DNA of 64,000 bases from Gelidibacter salicanalis (lineage in GTDB: Bacteria > Bacteroidota > Bacteroidia > Flavobacteriales > Flavobacteriaceae): NCBI RefSeq assembly GCF_016469035.1, contig NZ_JAEHJZ010000039.1, positions 32,150 to 96,149 on the forward strand, read 5' to 3'. The notes under the pieces were generated by a model. That model did no database searches and was not told the DNA's origin. It was given only the letters and a program-made list of their open reading frames with translations. The position numbers and the translations under genes were made by a program. Each line of letters starts with the position of its first letter. Within the stretch, counting starts at the first letter, position 1. Positions 16,906 to 25,852 of this stretch are shown here, piece after piece.

Positions 16906-19900
16906 TTAAAAAGTTGCATTAATGATAAATGTGAATGATTTTGCTTGAGGTACACTTAAATAAGACACATTAGGAGATAGGTTTCTGTCTCTTTGAAATT
17001 GAAAATCTCTAGCAATTTCTGGGTCACCACCAGGAAACTTAGTCCAAGTAAATAAATTAGACCCTGTTAAAGCTACTTTGAAGGAGCTCAAACCAGTCCC
17101 ATTTAAAAAGGAAGATGGAATTGAGTAGCTAACTGTAATATTTCTTAACCTAAGGTATGAAGCATCATATAAAAATCCTGTATGATTGTATTGCCATACA
17201 CTAGATAGACCTTGCACTTGACTATGGTCATAGAATAAACGAGGTTGATTTGTAACATCCCCTGGATTTCTCCAACGGTCATAAATATCTGTCCTTACAT
17301 TTGTTGTATTACTGTCTCCATCAATAAATGTTCCTAAAGCTCTTTTAGCAAAACTATCGTAAATGTTTCCTCCAATTGTAAAAACAAAATCGGTATCAAG
17401 CCCCCAATTTTTATACTTGAATTTGTTTCCAAAACCACCAGTTGCATCAGGGATAACAGAACCAGCAGATACACGGTTTGCCAAATCAAACGTCTTGGTT
17501 TCATTACCTTCCTTATCTAAGAAAATAGGCAAACCATCTGTTTGATCTACTCTTGCAAATCTTACTAAATAATTTGTTCCAATTGGTTGTCCTTCAATAA
17601 CACGAGTATCATTAAAACCTCCTTCTAATAAATCTGGACTTACACCGCCCAAGCTAATTAACTTATTGGCATTGTGTGCAATGTTAAAAGTGGTAGTCCA
17701 TGAAAAATTGTTGCTTACTATGTTTTTTGAGGTGATATTAAATTCAACACCCTTATTTTCAATTTCAGCGGCATTTAACCACAGACTCTCACCAAATCCT
17801 GATGAAGGGATTTGAAATAAATCTAATAAAACATCTTTTGATTTTTTATAGTATCCAGAAAGTTCAGTTTCTATTCGATTATTAAATAAGTTCAATTCAA
17901 CTCCAAAATCTACAGTTTGAGCAGTTTCCCATTTTAAGTCTGGGTTATCTAATCTTATAATAGATTTGTACTCCTTGCCCAAATAAACGTTTCCTGAGTT
18001 TGGAATACTAAAAGCACCAAACCTTGAATCGTTTCCTATTTCAGAGTTACCTGTTATACCATAAGAAGATTTAATTTTGAAAAAGCTGATAGCTTTACTA
18101 TTTTTAATAAAATCGTGTTTTGAAAAGTTATAGGCAGCAGAAAATGTTGGAAAAAATCCGTATCTATTATTTTCGCCAAATCTAGAAGATCCATCAATCC
18201 TAGCAAGCGCCATTAAATCTAAAGCATCATTAAATGAATAGCTTACACGACCAAAATACGATGCAAATGAGAATGCTGATTTACCAGTACTTTCTCTTTC
18301 AAAATCGGGAGCGTCTGATTCGTAAAGCGGTACAGGACTATTTATAAAACCTTCTGGGTTTCCGAAACGATATAACAAACGTTCACTTCTTTGGTATTCC
18401 GTACCTAATAAAAAGTTAAAGGAGTTTTTATCGTTCAAATCCCATAGATACGATGCTGTAAAGTTTGTGTTATAGTTAGTTACAAAGAATGGAGTTTCTG
18501 AAGCATACGTGTTTTGCTCTTCTTCTGGTGTTCCATCAATTCTTCCTATTTCTAATGATTGCCAGTAGTAATCTCTAAAATCCATATAATCTAGAGATGC
18601 CGTACCTCTTAAATATAAGTTTTCAATAGGCTGAAAATCTATCGCAATAGAATTTATAGATCTCATTTCTTCAGATCTTCTGTCTCGGTACCTTAATTCC
18701 ACCAAAGGGTTTGCAAAAGTATTATCTACATCGCCATTAGTTTTAAACGGTGAATAAAACGGAAGTGAAAAACTTTGAGCATTACGCCATGTATCATTAA
18801 TATTTACTTTGTCATAAACACCTCTGGTTAAAGAAGAATTGATACCTAATTTTAGGTTTTTAAAAATTTGATAATCAAGGTTAAAACGACCACTTAATCT
18901 TTTATATTCATCGTTAATAATGAAAGACTCCGTATCATCATAAGATAAATTTAAGTAAGTTTTCAATTTACTTTTTCCATAATTAACAGAAAAACTATGT
19001 CTGTTGGAAATTCCTGTTTTGGTTACTAAATCTACCCAATCTGTATTTGTGTTTAATGCTTGCTCCCAAGATATGCCTCTTGGCAAAGGGACCAAACCTG
19101 TATTACCATCATTTTCCCAAGCTTCTTGATATACTTTTAATAAATCTTGATTGTTTAAAACTTGAGGATTATATGTTGGATCTGAAGTTGATACACTCCC
19201 TGTGTATGAGAATTTCAATCCTTCCTTACCTCTTTTTGTTTTTATCAGGATAACACCATTTGCTCCTCTAGATCCATAAATACCCGCAGCAGCGGCATCT
19301 TTTAAAACCTCAATACTTTCTATATCGTTCTGGTTTAGTGAGGCTAAAGGGTTATTGTTTTGACCATTTGAATCCCCTTGCAGAAAGTAATCTTGAGTAA
19401 TTGGAATACCATCTACAACATATAATGGATCACCACCAGCTGAAATTGAAGAAATACCCCGTATTCTAACAATATTGGCAGAGCCCGCTAATCCAGAACC
19501 TTGAATAACCTGAACACCAGCAGCTTTGCCTTGTAATGCCGCATCTATAGAAGGTACAGGTGTATCTTTTAAATCTTCTGAATTAATTCTAACGGCATTT
19601 CCAAGAACTTTGCTTTTCTTTTGAACGCCATACCCTATTAAAACAATTTCGTCCAATTGGGCAGCGTCTTCTATAAGCACCACATTAAACGGCCGTTGTC
19701 CATTATAGCTCATTTCCTGAGGTTTAAACCCGACATAAGAAAACACAACAATATCGCCATTTTTTAGGCTGATGCTGTAGTTGCCATCAAAATCTGTAGT
19801 AGTTCCAGTGGCAGTTCCTTTAATTAATATATTTACTCCTGGTAAAGGCACGTTAGCCTGATCTGTTACAGTCCCAGAAACAGTGGTTTGTGACCACATG

Positions 19901-19953
19901 ACTGTGGGTATTAAAAATACCAATAACAGCATGCTATTTAAAAATGTTTTCAT
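16906..19953 (-). CDS. susC: SusC/RagA-type TonB-dependent maltooligosaccharide transporter
   Basis: A 1015-residue outer-membrane receptor. After the signal peptide (MKTFLNSMLLLVFLIPTVMWSQ) comes a carboxypeptidase-regulatory-like domain (VSGTVTDQANVPLPGVNILI, ~residues 25-100). The plug follows (IRGISSISAGGDPLYVVDGI; IESIEVLKDAAAAGIYGSRG), then a 22-strand barrel ending in SFTFIINATF. It would import oligosaccharides released by the surface amylase. It is the first gene of the leftward operon, and a LacI-type operator lies about 110 bases upstream in the divergent promoter region. Substrate is inferred from neighbours. Confidence 0.94.
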   Translation of the reverse strand: MKTFLNSMLLLVFLIPTVMWSQTTVSGTVTDQANVPLPGVNILIKGTATGTTTDFDGNYSISLKNGDIVVFSYVGFKPQEMSYNGQRPFNVVLIEDAAQLDEIVLIGYGVQKKSKVLGNAVRINSEDLKDTPVPSIDAALQGKAAGVQVIQGSGLAGSANIVRIRGISSISAGGDPLYVVDGIPITQDYFLQGDSNGQNNNPLASLNQNDIESIEVLKDAAAAGIYGSRGANGVILIKTKRGKEGLKFSYTGSVSTSDPTYNPQVLNNQDLLKVYQEAWENDGNTGLVPLPRGISWEQALNTNTDWVDLVTKTGISNRHSFSVNYGKSKLKTYLNLSYDDTESFIINDEYKRLSGRFNLDYQIFKNLKLGINSSLTRGVYDKVNINDTWRNAQSFSLPFYSPFKTNGDVDNTFANPLVELRYRDRRSEEMRSINSIAIDFQPIENLYLRGTASLDYMDFRDYYWQSLEIGRIDGTPEEEQNTYASETPFFVTNYNTNFTASYLWDLNDKNSFNFLLGTEYQRSERLLYRFGNPEGFINSPVPLYESDAPDFERESTGKSAFSFASYFGRVSYSFNDALDLMALARIDGSSRFGENNRYGFFPTFSAAYNFSKHDFIKNSKAISFFKIKSSYGITGNSEIGNDSRFGAFSIPNSGNVYLGKEYKSIIRLDNPDLKWETAQTVDFGVELNLFNNRIETELSGYYKKSKDVLLDLFQIPSSGFGESLWLNAAEIENKGVEFNITSKNIVSNNFSWTTTFNIAHNANKLISLGGVSPDLLEGGFNDTRVIEGQPIGTNYLVRFARVDQTDGLPIFLDKEGNETKTFDLANRVSAGSVIPDATGGFGNKFKYKNWGLDTDFVFTIGGNIYDSFAKRALGTFIDGDSNTTNVRTDIYDRWRNPGDVTNQPRLFYDHSQVQGLSSVWQYNHTGFLYDASYLRLRNITVSYSIPSSFLNGTGLSSFKVALTGSNLFTWTKFPGGDPEIARDFQFQRDRNLSPNVSYLSVPQAKSFTFIINATF

Positions 19954-20063
19954 ACACTATTTTTAAAGTTAATTGTTTTACTAATTCACTTATATTTTCA
20001 CTTCTTGGGTTAAATCTATGTAAATTTTGTGTTAATCCACTAAATAGCATTATCATATAAGTA

Positions 20064-20079
20064 ACGAAAACGTTTGCGT
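20064..20079. promoter_or_regulatory. LacI-family operator in the divergent promoter region
   Basis: ACGAAAACGTTTGCGT is a near-perfect 16-bp palindrome with the central AACGTT typical of LacI/GalR operators. It lies in the 19954-20237 gap between susC (leftward) and the LacI-family gene (rightward). The encoded regulator is the obvious candidate to bind it. No good TAnnTTTG element was seen for susC in this gap. Confidence 0.7.
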
Positions 20080-20237
20080 GTTGACAACTTTTTTGTAAAT
20101 AGACGTTTTTATTTAAATATTATCATAAAAAAGTCAAATTGCTGGTAATTTCATACCTTTTGCGTTTGAGACGTGTAATGTGATGTGTAATTGCTAAATT
20201 ATCGGCATTAAAAACTAACCATTTGCCAGCTACTATT

Positions 20238-21278
20238 ATGAAAAAGAAGATCACCTTAAAACAAATTGCGAGAGAGCTGGATGTATCCATCTCAACTGTT
20301 TCTAAAGCCTTGAGAAATAGCATCGAAATCAGTGAAGATACCAGGCAAAAAGTACAAGCATTTGCCAAATTATATAATTACCGTCCCAATAATATTGCGC
20401 TGAGTTTAAAGAATAGAAAAACAAAAACTATTGGTGTTATCATTCCGGACATTGTACATCATTTCTTTTCAAAAGTGATCAGGGGCATTGAGTTGGTGGC
20501 CAATAAAAGAGGGTATAATGTTATTGTGGGACTTTCTAATGAATCCTTTGATAAAGAAGTGATCAATATGCAAATGTTGGCCAACGGTAGTATTGACGGA
20601 TTTATTCTCTCCATTTCAAAAGAAACCTTGCAACAGCAGGATTACCATCATTTTAAGGAAACCATTAACCAAGGGATGCCCATTGTGATGTTTGATCGCA
20701 TAGTCAATGAAATCAACTGTGATAAAGTTATTATTGACGATTTAAAAGGATCTAAAAATGCAGTTTCTAAACTCTTATCCAATGGATGTGAAAATGTAGC
20801 GATAATTACTACAAAAGATTATGTCAGCGTAGGAAAACTTAGGACTCAAGGGTATTTGAATGCCTTGGAGGATTTTAAGATGAGTCCCGAGACTGATTTA
20901 ATCTTAAAGGTGGATGACGAATTGGTGTCTGAAGATCATTTGGAATCTTTAGAACGCGAGATAGAAGGCTTGTTCAAAAGAAATAAAAACATTGATGGTG
21001 TGTTTGCGGTCAATGAATTGTATGCTATTATTGCCATGAAGGTGGCACGTAATTTAGGCATGAGAATTCCCGAAGATATTCAGTTTATTGGCTTTACGGA
21101 TGGGGTGTTGTCCAAACATGCCACACCTAGTTTAACCACAGTGAGTCAGCACGGGCAGCTTATGGGCGAAAAAGCGGCGGAACTGCTTATAGACAACCTT
21201 GAACGCGAGGATGAAATGGAACATTACACGACCATTGTTATCGAAACAGAACTCATCGAAAGAAATTCTACTAAATAA
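20238..21278 (+). CDS. LacI-family transcriptional regulator
   Basis: About 346 residues, starting at the ATG of MKKKITLKQIARELDVS; an in-frame TTG five codons upstream is less likely. The N-terminal helix-turn-helix (TLKQIARELDVSISTVSKAL) and hinge helix (YNYRPNNIALSLKNRKTKTI) are followed by a periplasmic-binding-protein-like sensor domain (GVIIPDIVHHFFSKVIRGIE; DGFILSIS; IQFIGFTDG). It probably controls the divergent Sus operon and the maltose genes downstream in response to a maltodextrin or its metabolite. The original Bacteroides Sus system uses SusR instead, whereas LacI control is seen in marine flavobacterial alpha-glucan loci. Confidence 0.93.
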   Translation: MKKKITLKQIARELDVSISTVSKALRNSIEISEDTRQKVQAFAKLYNYRPNNIALSLKNRKTKTIGVIIPDIVHHFFSKVIRGIELVANKRGYNVIVGLSNESFDKEVINMQMLANGSIDGFILSISKETLQQQDYHHFKETINQGMPIVMFDRIVNEINCDKVIIDDLKGSKNAVSKLLSNGCENVAIITTKDYVSVGKLRTQGYLNALEDFKMSPETDLILKVDDELVSEDHLESLEREIEGLFKRNKNIDGVFAVNELYAIIAMKVARNLGMRIPEDIQFIGFTDGVLSKHATPSLTTVSQHGQLMGEKAAELLIDNLEREDEMEHYTTIVIETELIERNSTK

Positions 21279-21306
21279 AAAAATAGTGCAGATTTAAAAA
21301 CTTTAC

Positions 21307-21314
21307 TATATTTG
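21307..21314 (+). promoter_or_regulatory. -7 promoter element before the maltose catabolism operon
   Basis: TATATTTG matches the Bacteroidota -7 consensus TAnnTTTG and lies about 90 bases before the transporter start; the -33 element is weak. A start site near 21320 would put the following inverted repeat at the very 5' end of the transcript. Confidence 0.5.
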
Positions 21315-21321
21315 CCACATC

Positions 21322-21362
21322 ATCAAAACTTTATTTTCACTTCTTACAAAATAAGTTTTGAT
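21322..21362 (+). promoter_or_regulatory. Long inverted repeat in the leader of the maltose transporter operon
   Basis: ATCAAAACTTTATTTT (21322-21337) pairs with AAAATAAGTTTTGAT (21348-21362), with a single bulged base and a 10-base loop. No strong T-tract follows, so it is more likely a 5' leader hairpin or operator than a terminator of the regulator gene. Confidence 0.6.
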
Positions 21363-21406
21363 AAGTTTTATCGCTTGTCAATAGTATTAATTTAAACATA
21401 CTATTA

Positions 21407-22774
21407 ATGAAAAAGCGTACGCTCGGATTTTGGGAAATCTGGAACATGAGTTTCGGTTTTCTGGGAATCCAAATGGGTTTTGCCCTACAAAATGCTAATG
21501 CCAGCAGAATACTTCAAATTTTTGGCGCTGATGTGCACGAACTGTCATGGTTTTGGCTCATTGCACCACTGATGGGTCTCATCGTGCAACCTGTTATTGG
21601 GCATTATAGCGACAATACTTGGACACGTTTTGGCCGACGTAAACCTTTCTTTTTACTAGGAGCGGTTTTGGCATCTGTGGGAATGATTTTTATTCCACAA
21701 GCCGATTTTATGATCGCTATTTTACCAGCCTTATGGGTTGGTGCAGGGATGCTCATGATTATGGATGCCTCCTTTAACATTGCCATGGAGCCTTTCCGAG
21801 CACTTGTTGCCGATAATCTTTCTGACGAACAAACCACAAAAGGATTTAGTATCCAAACCGCACTGATTGGTATTGGAGCGGTCATCGGATCGTGGTTGCC
21901 TTGGGTATTGAGTAATTGGTTTGGTGTTGCACAAACATCACCCGACGGATCGGTTCCTACCAATCTGTTATGGTCTTTTGTTATTGGTGCAGGCGTGTTA
22001 ATTGGCTCAATTTTAGTCACCATTTTTACCACCAAAGAATATTCGCCTGAAGAATTACAGCAATTTGAAGACGAAAAGGCGCTTCATAAAACAGTAGCTG
22101 ATGATGCCATCGTTCAGAAAGCAAAATTGTCAGACATTTTTGAGGATTTTAGAAAAATGCCCGAAACGATGCGCCAACTAAGTTGGGTACAATTCTTTTC
22201 GTGGTTTGCCTTATTTGGTATGTGGGTATTTGCCGTACCAGCCATTGCACAACATATTTACGGCCTACCTTCAACAGATTCTAGCAGTGAAACCTATCAG
22301 GAAGCAGGAAACTGGGTGGGGATTTTATTTGGAGTCTATAACGGGATCTCCGCTATTTTCGCCTTCCTATTACCGGCCATTGCCAAAAGACTTTCCAGAA
22401 AAAAAACCCACGCCTATTCTCTTTTTATTGGAGGGATAGGCTTACTGTCTATCTACTTCATGCCCAATGAAGATTGGCTGATTTTATCTATGGTATTTAT
22501 CGGTATCGCTTGGGCAAGTATTCTCGCCATGCCTTACGCCATGTTAGCGGGGTCCATCACGCCTAAGAAAATGGGTGTGTATATGGGTATTTTTAATTTC
22601 TTCATCGTAATACCACAAATCATCAATGGTATTATCGGTGGGCCTTTAGTAAAATACGCCTACAACAATGAAGCTATTTATGCTATTATGGTGAGCGGTA
22701 TAAGTTTTATTATCGCGGGTATTCTAGCATTCAAAATTAACGACAAAAAAGATTTGACTTTAAAACATGACTAA
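21407..22774 (+). CDS. MFS sugar transporter (maltose/maltodextrin type)
   Basis: A 455-residue inner-membrane protein with 12 hydrophobic segments. It begins KKRTLGFWEIWNMSFGFLGI and has LIVQPVIGHYSDNTWTRFGR, the GRRKPF loop motif after TM2, and FRALVADNLSDEQTTKG, all typical of the SLC45/GPH-like disaccharide carriers found beside GH65 phosphorylases. It would take maltose or short maltodextrins from periplasm to cytoplasm. Its stop overlaps the start of the beta-phosphoglucomutase gene by 8 bases, implying translational coupling. Substrate is inferred from the operon. Confidence 0.88.
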   Translation: MKKRTLGFWEIWNMSFGFLGIQMGFALQNANASRILQIFGADVHELSWFWLIAPLMGLIVQPVIGHYSDNTWTRFGRRKPFFLLGAVLASVGMIFIPQADFMIAILPALWVGAGMLMIMDASFNIAMEPFRALVADNLSDEQTTKGFSIQTALIGIGAVIGSWLPWVLSNWFGVAQTSPDGSVPTNLLWSFVIGAGVLIGSILVTIFTTKEYSPEELQQFEDEKALHKTVADDAIVQKAKLSDIFEDFRKMPETMRQLSWVQFFSWFALFGMWVFAVPAIAQHIYGLPSTDSSSETYQEAGNWVGILFGVYNGISAIFAFLLPAIAKRLSRKKTHAYSLFIGGIGLLSIYFMPNEDWLILSMVFIGIAWASILAMPYAMLAGSITPKKMGVYMGIFNFFIVIPQIINGIIGGPLVKYAYNNEAIYAIMVSGISFIIAGILAFKINDKKDLTLKHD

Positions 22775-23423
22775 AAAAGCATTTATATTCGATTTGGACG
22801 GTGTTATTGTAGATACCGCAAAGTATCATTTTTTAGCTTGGAAAAAATTGGCCAACAGCATCGGCGTCGATTTTACCCACACACAAAATGAACAACTCAA
22901 AGGCGTCAGCAGAATTAAATCTTTGGAGAAGATTCTAGCTTGGGGTAATAAAAGTATTAGTGAGGCTGAGTTTACGAGACTCATGAGTCTAAAAAATGAA
23001 GATTACCTGACTTACATCGACACAATGGATGAACAAGAGATGCTTCCTGATGTGACAAAAACCTTAGATTTTTTAAGAGAGGCAGGACAACACATCGCCT
23101 TAGGTTCCGCAAGTAAAAATGCGCGAATGATCTTAGAAAAAGTCAATATCCTCTCAAAATTTGATGTCATTGTGGATGGCAATGATGTAACCAAAGCCAA
23201 ACCAGACCCGGAAGTATTCTTAAAATCGGCAGAACAATTACAGGTCGCTCCCAAAGATTGTATTGTTTTTGAGGATGCTGTTGCCGGAATTCAAGCAGCC
23301 AATGCCGCAGGTATGGTATCTATTGGGATTGGAGATAAAGAAACGCTTCATGAAGCCGATTTTGTCTTTGCCGGTTTTCAGGATATGGATACTGATTTTT
23401 TAAATAAATTAATAAATAAATAG
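22767..23423 (+). CDS. pgmB: Beta-phosphoglucomutase
   Basis: A 218-residue HAD-superfamily enzyme that turns beta-glucose 1-phosphate into glucose 6-phosphate. The nucleophile and acid Asp residues lie in FDLDGVIVDTAKYHF. The cap domain contains LKGVSRIKSLEKIL, typical of PgmB substrate binding. Later motifs are GSASKNARMIL, KAKPDPEVFLK and VFEDAVAGIQAANAAGM. It sits between the transporter and the GH65 phosphorylase that would make its substrate, which is the classic maltose phosphorolysis arrangement. All catalytic motifs are intact. Confidence 0.95.
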   Translation: MTKKAFIFDLDGVIVDTAKYHFLAWKKLANSIGVDFTHTQNEQLKGVSRIKSLEKILAWGNKSISEAEFTRLMSLKNEDYLTYIDTMDEQEMLPDVTKTLDFLREAGQHIALGSASKNARMILEKVNILSKFDVIVDGNDVTKAKPDPEVFLKSAEQLQVAPKDCIVFEDAVAGIQAANAAGMVSIGIGDKETLHEADFVFAGFQDMDTDFLNKLINK

Positions 23424-23505
23424 AACATAGAGTAGAGATGTTAGAAAAGAGACTAATTAGTTATAGTCTTTATTCTCTTCTCTCTATTCTTTTATCTCAC
23501 AAGAA

Positions 23506-25812
23506 ATGAATCAAGATTATATACAACCAAACAATTGGTCCATTATAGAGGAAGGCTTTGATGCCGAACGTGTCAAATCTTCTGAAAGTATATTCAGTAT
23601 CGGTAATGGTGCCATGGGGCAACGTGCCAATTTTGAAGAGCAGTATTCAGGAAGCACTTTTCAGGGCAGTTATATTGCCGGCGTTTATTATCCAGACAAA
23701 ACCAGAGTGGGATGGTGGAAAAACGGCTATCCGGAATATTTTGCCAAAGTGATCAACGCCCCAAATTGGATTGGAATCAACGTGACTATTAATGGCGAAG
23801 CTTTAGATTTAGCAACTTGCAAGACCGTTAGAAATTTCAGAAGGGAACTCAACATGCAGGAAGGTTGGTTGTCTCGAACTTTTGAAGTGACCCTTCAAAA
23901 CGGAATCGATCTTAAGGTAAATGCTAAGCGTTTCTTAAGTATCGATATGGATGAAGTTGGTGCCATTCAATATAACGTTACCGCATTAAACACTGCTGCT
24001 GACATTATTTTTGAGCCCTATTTAGACGCCGGCATTACCAATGAGGATAGTAATTGGGACGATAAATTCTGGAATACGCTAAGCGTCAATTCTGAAGGAT
24101 CACAAGCCTTTATTTTATCGCATACGATGAAAACAAAATTTCATGTGTGTACCGCAATGCAAACCGAATTGTCTTTAAACGGACAGAAGTTAAATGAAAC
24201 GCCATCAGTTACAAAATCTGAACATAAAATATCCTTTACATATACTGCAAAGGGTGCCAAAGGTGATACGGTTACCATGACCAAGTTTGGTGGGTACACC
24301 GTCGATAGAAATCACGATAAAAATGACTTGGCGTCGGTTGCACAAAAAACCTTAGCTAAAGCGGCAGCACTTGGTTTTGATCAGATGTTGGCGCATCAAA
24401 AGGAAGCGTGGACTAAAATCTGGAAAATGTCTGACATCACTATTGAAGGCGATGTAAAAGCACAACAAGGCATCAGATTCAACATCATGCAATTAAATCA
24501 TACCTATTTAGGCAAAGATGCACGCTTGAATATTGGTCCGAAAGGTTTTACCGGCGAAAAATACGGCGGCAGTACCTATTGGGATACGGAAGCGTATTGT
24601 ATTCCGTTTTATATGGCGACGAAAGACCAAGAAGTGGCACGGAACTTATTGGAATACCGCTATAATCATTTGGAGAAAGCTATTGAAAACGCTGAAAAAC
24701 TCGGATTTAAAAACGGGGCAGCACTCTATCCAATGGTCACCATGAATGGGGAAGAATCCCATAACGAGTGGGAAATTACCTTTGAGGAAATCCACCGTAA
24801 TGGGGCTATTGCCTTTGCGATTTTTAATTACCACCGCTTTACGGGCGACTTTAGTTACATTCCAGAAAAAGGATTGGAAGTGCTTATCGCGATCGCTCGT
24901 TTTTGGAAGCAACGCGCCACCTTTTCGACCCTCAGAAACAAGTATGTCATTTTAGGTGTTACGGGTCCTAATGAATATGAAAACAACATCAATAATAACT
25001 TTTATACCAATTATATCGCGCAATGGTGTCTGAACTACACTTTGGAGACCATTTCTAAAATGAAGGAAGAGTTCGCATCTGATTTAATCCGCGTGATTGA
25101 CAAGGTGAAATTGACAGAAGCCGAAATGTCTGATTGGGAGCAAGTGGCTACAAATATGTATTATCCGTATTCAGAAGAGCATAACGTTTACTTACAACAA
25201 GACGGGTTTTTAGATAAGGAATTGATTACCGTAAAAGACTTGCCAAAATCAGAACGTCCTATCAACCAGAAATGGTCTTGGGACCGTATTTTACGTTCGC
25301 CATACATCAAACAAGCCGATACCTTACAAGGGTTTTATTTCTTTGAAGATCAATTCTCGACAGAAGAATTGGAACGTCACTTCGATTTTTACGAACCATT
25401 TACCGTTCATGAAAGTTCCTTGTCGCCGTGTGTACACAGTATTCAGGCAGCTAAATTGGGCAGAATGGAGCAAGCCTACCAATTTTACTTAAGAACATCA
25501 CGATTGGATTTGGACGATTATAATCATGAAGTGGAAGAAGGACTTCACATCACTTCAATGGCAGGCACTTGGATGAGCATTGTAGAAGGTTTTGGCGGTA
25601 TGCGCGTTATAGATAATAAATTATCGTTTGACCCGAAGATTCCTGAACAATGGGATGCCTACTCCTTCAAAATCAATTTTAGAAATCAGATTCTTAAAAT
25701 CAGTGTTTCTAAAACAGATACCACATTTGAATTGGAAGGCGATCATGCCATGGCTATTTTGATTAATGGAAGCGAAGTGACGGTATACCCGCAAGATGTC
25801 GTGAAGGTGTGA
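23506..25812 (+). CDS. GH65 maltose phosphorylase
   Basis: A 768-residue cytoplasmic enzyme splitting maltose with phosphate into glucose and beta-glucose 1-phosphate. The N-terminal beta-sandwich has SIFSIGNGAMGQRANFEEQY. The (alpha/alpha)6 barrel contains GGSTYWDTEAYCIPFY, EESHNEWEITFEEIHRNGAI and the catalytic acid Glu490 in GVTGPNEYENN. INQKWSWDRILRSPYIKQAD and HESSLSPCVHS follow, then a C-terminal beta domain. Length and motifs fit maltose phosphorylase rather than kojibiose or trehalose phosphorylase, and the neighbouring transporter and pgmB agree. Exact disaccharide specificity is inferred. Confidence 0.93.
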   Translation: MNQDYIQPNNWSIIEEGFDAERVKSSESIFSIGNGAMGQRANFEEQYSGSTFQGSYIAGVYYPDKTRVGWWKNGYPEYFAKVINAPNWIGINVTINGEALDLATCKTVRNFRRELNMQEGWLSRTFEVTLQNGIDLKVNAKRFLSIDMDEVGAIQYNVTALNTAADIIFEPYLDAGITNEDSNWDDKFWNTLSVNSEGSQAFILSHTMKTKFHVCTAMQTELSLNGQKLNETPSVTKSEHKISFTYTAKGAKGDTVTMTKFGGYTVDRNHDKNDLASVAQKTLAKAAALGFDQMLAHQKEAWTKIWKMSDITIEGDVKAQQGIRFNIMQLNHTYLGKDARLNIGPKGFTGEKYGGSTYWDTEAYCIPFYMATKDQEVARNLLEYRYNHLEKAIENAEKLGFKNGAALYPMVTMNGEESHNEWEITFEEIHRNGAIAFAIFNYHRFTGDFSYIPEKGLEVLIAIARFWKQRATFSTLRNKYVILGVTGPNEYENNINNNFYTNYIAQWCLNYTLETISKMKEEFASDLIRVIDKVKLTEAEMSDWEQVATNMYYPYSEEHNVYLQQDGFLDKELITVKDLPKSERPINQKWSWDRILRSPYIKQADTLQGFYFFEDQFSTEELERHFDFYEPFTVHESSLSPCVHSIQAAKLGRMEQAYQFYLRTSRLDLDDYNHEVEEGLHITSMAGTWMSIVEGFGGMRVIDNKLSFDPKIPEQWDAYSFKINFRNQILKISVSKTDTTFELEGDHAMAILINGSEVTVYPQDVVKV

Positions 25813-25852
25813 CCTTATATTAGTATTGTGAATATTTTAAAATTGAGATAAA

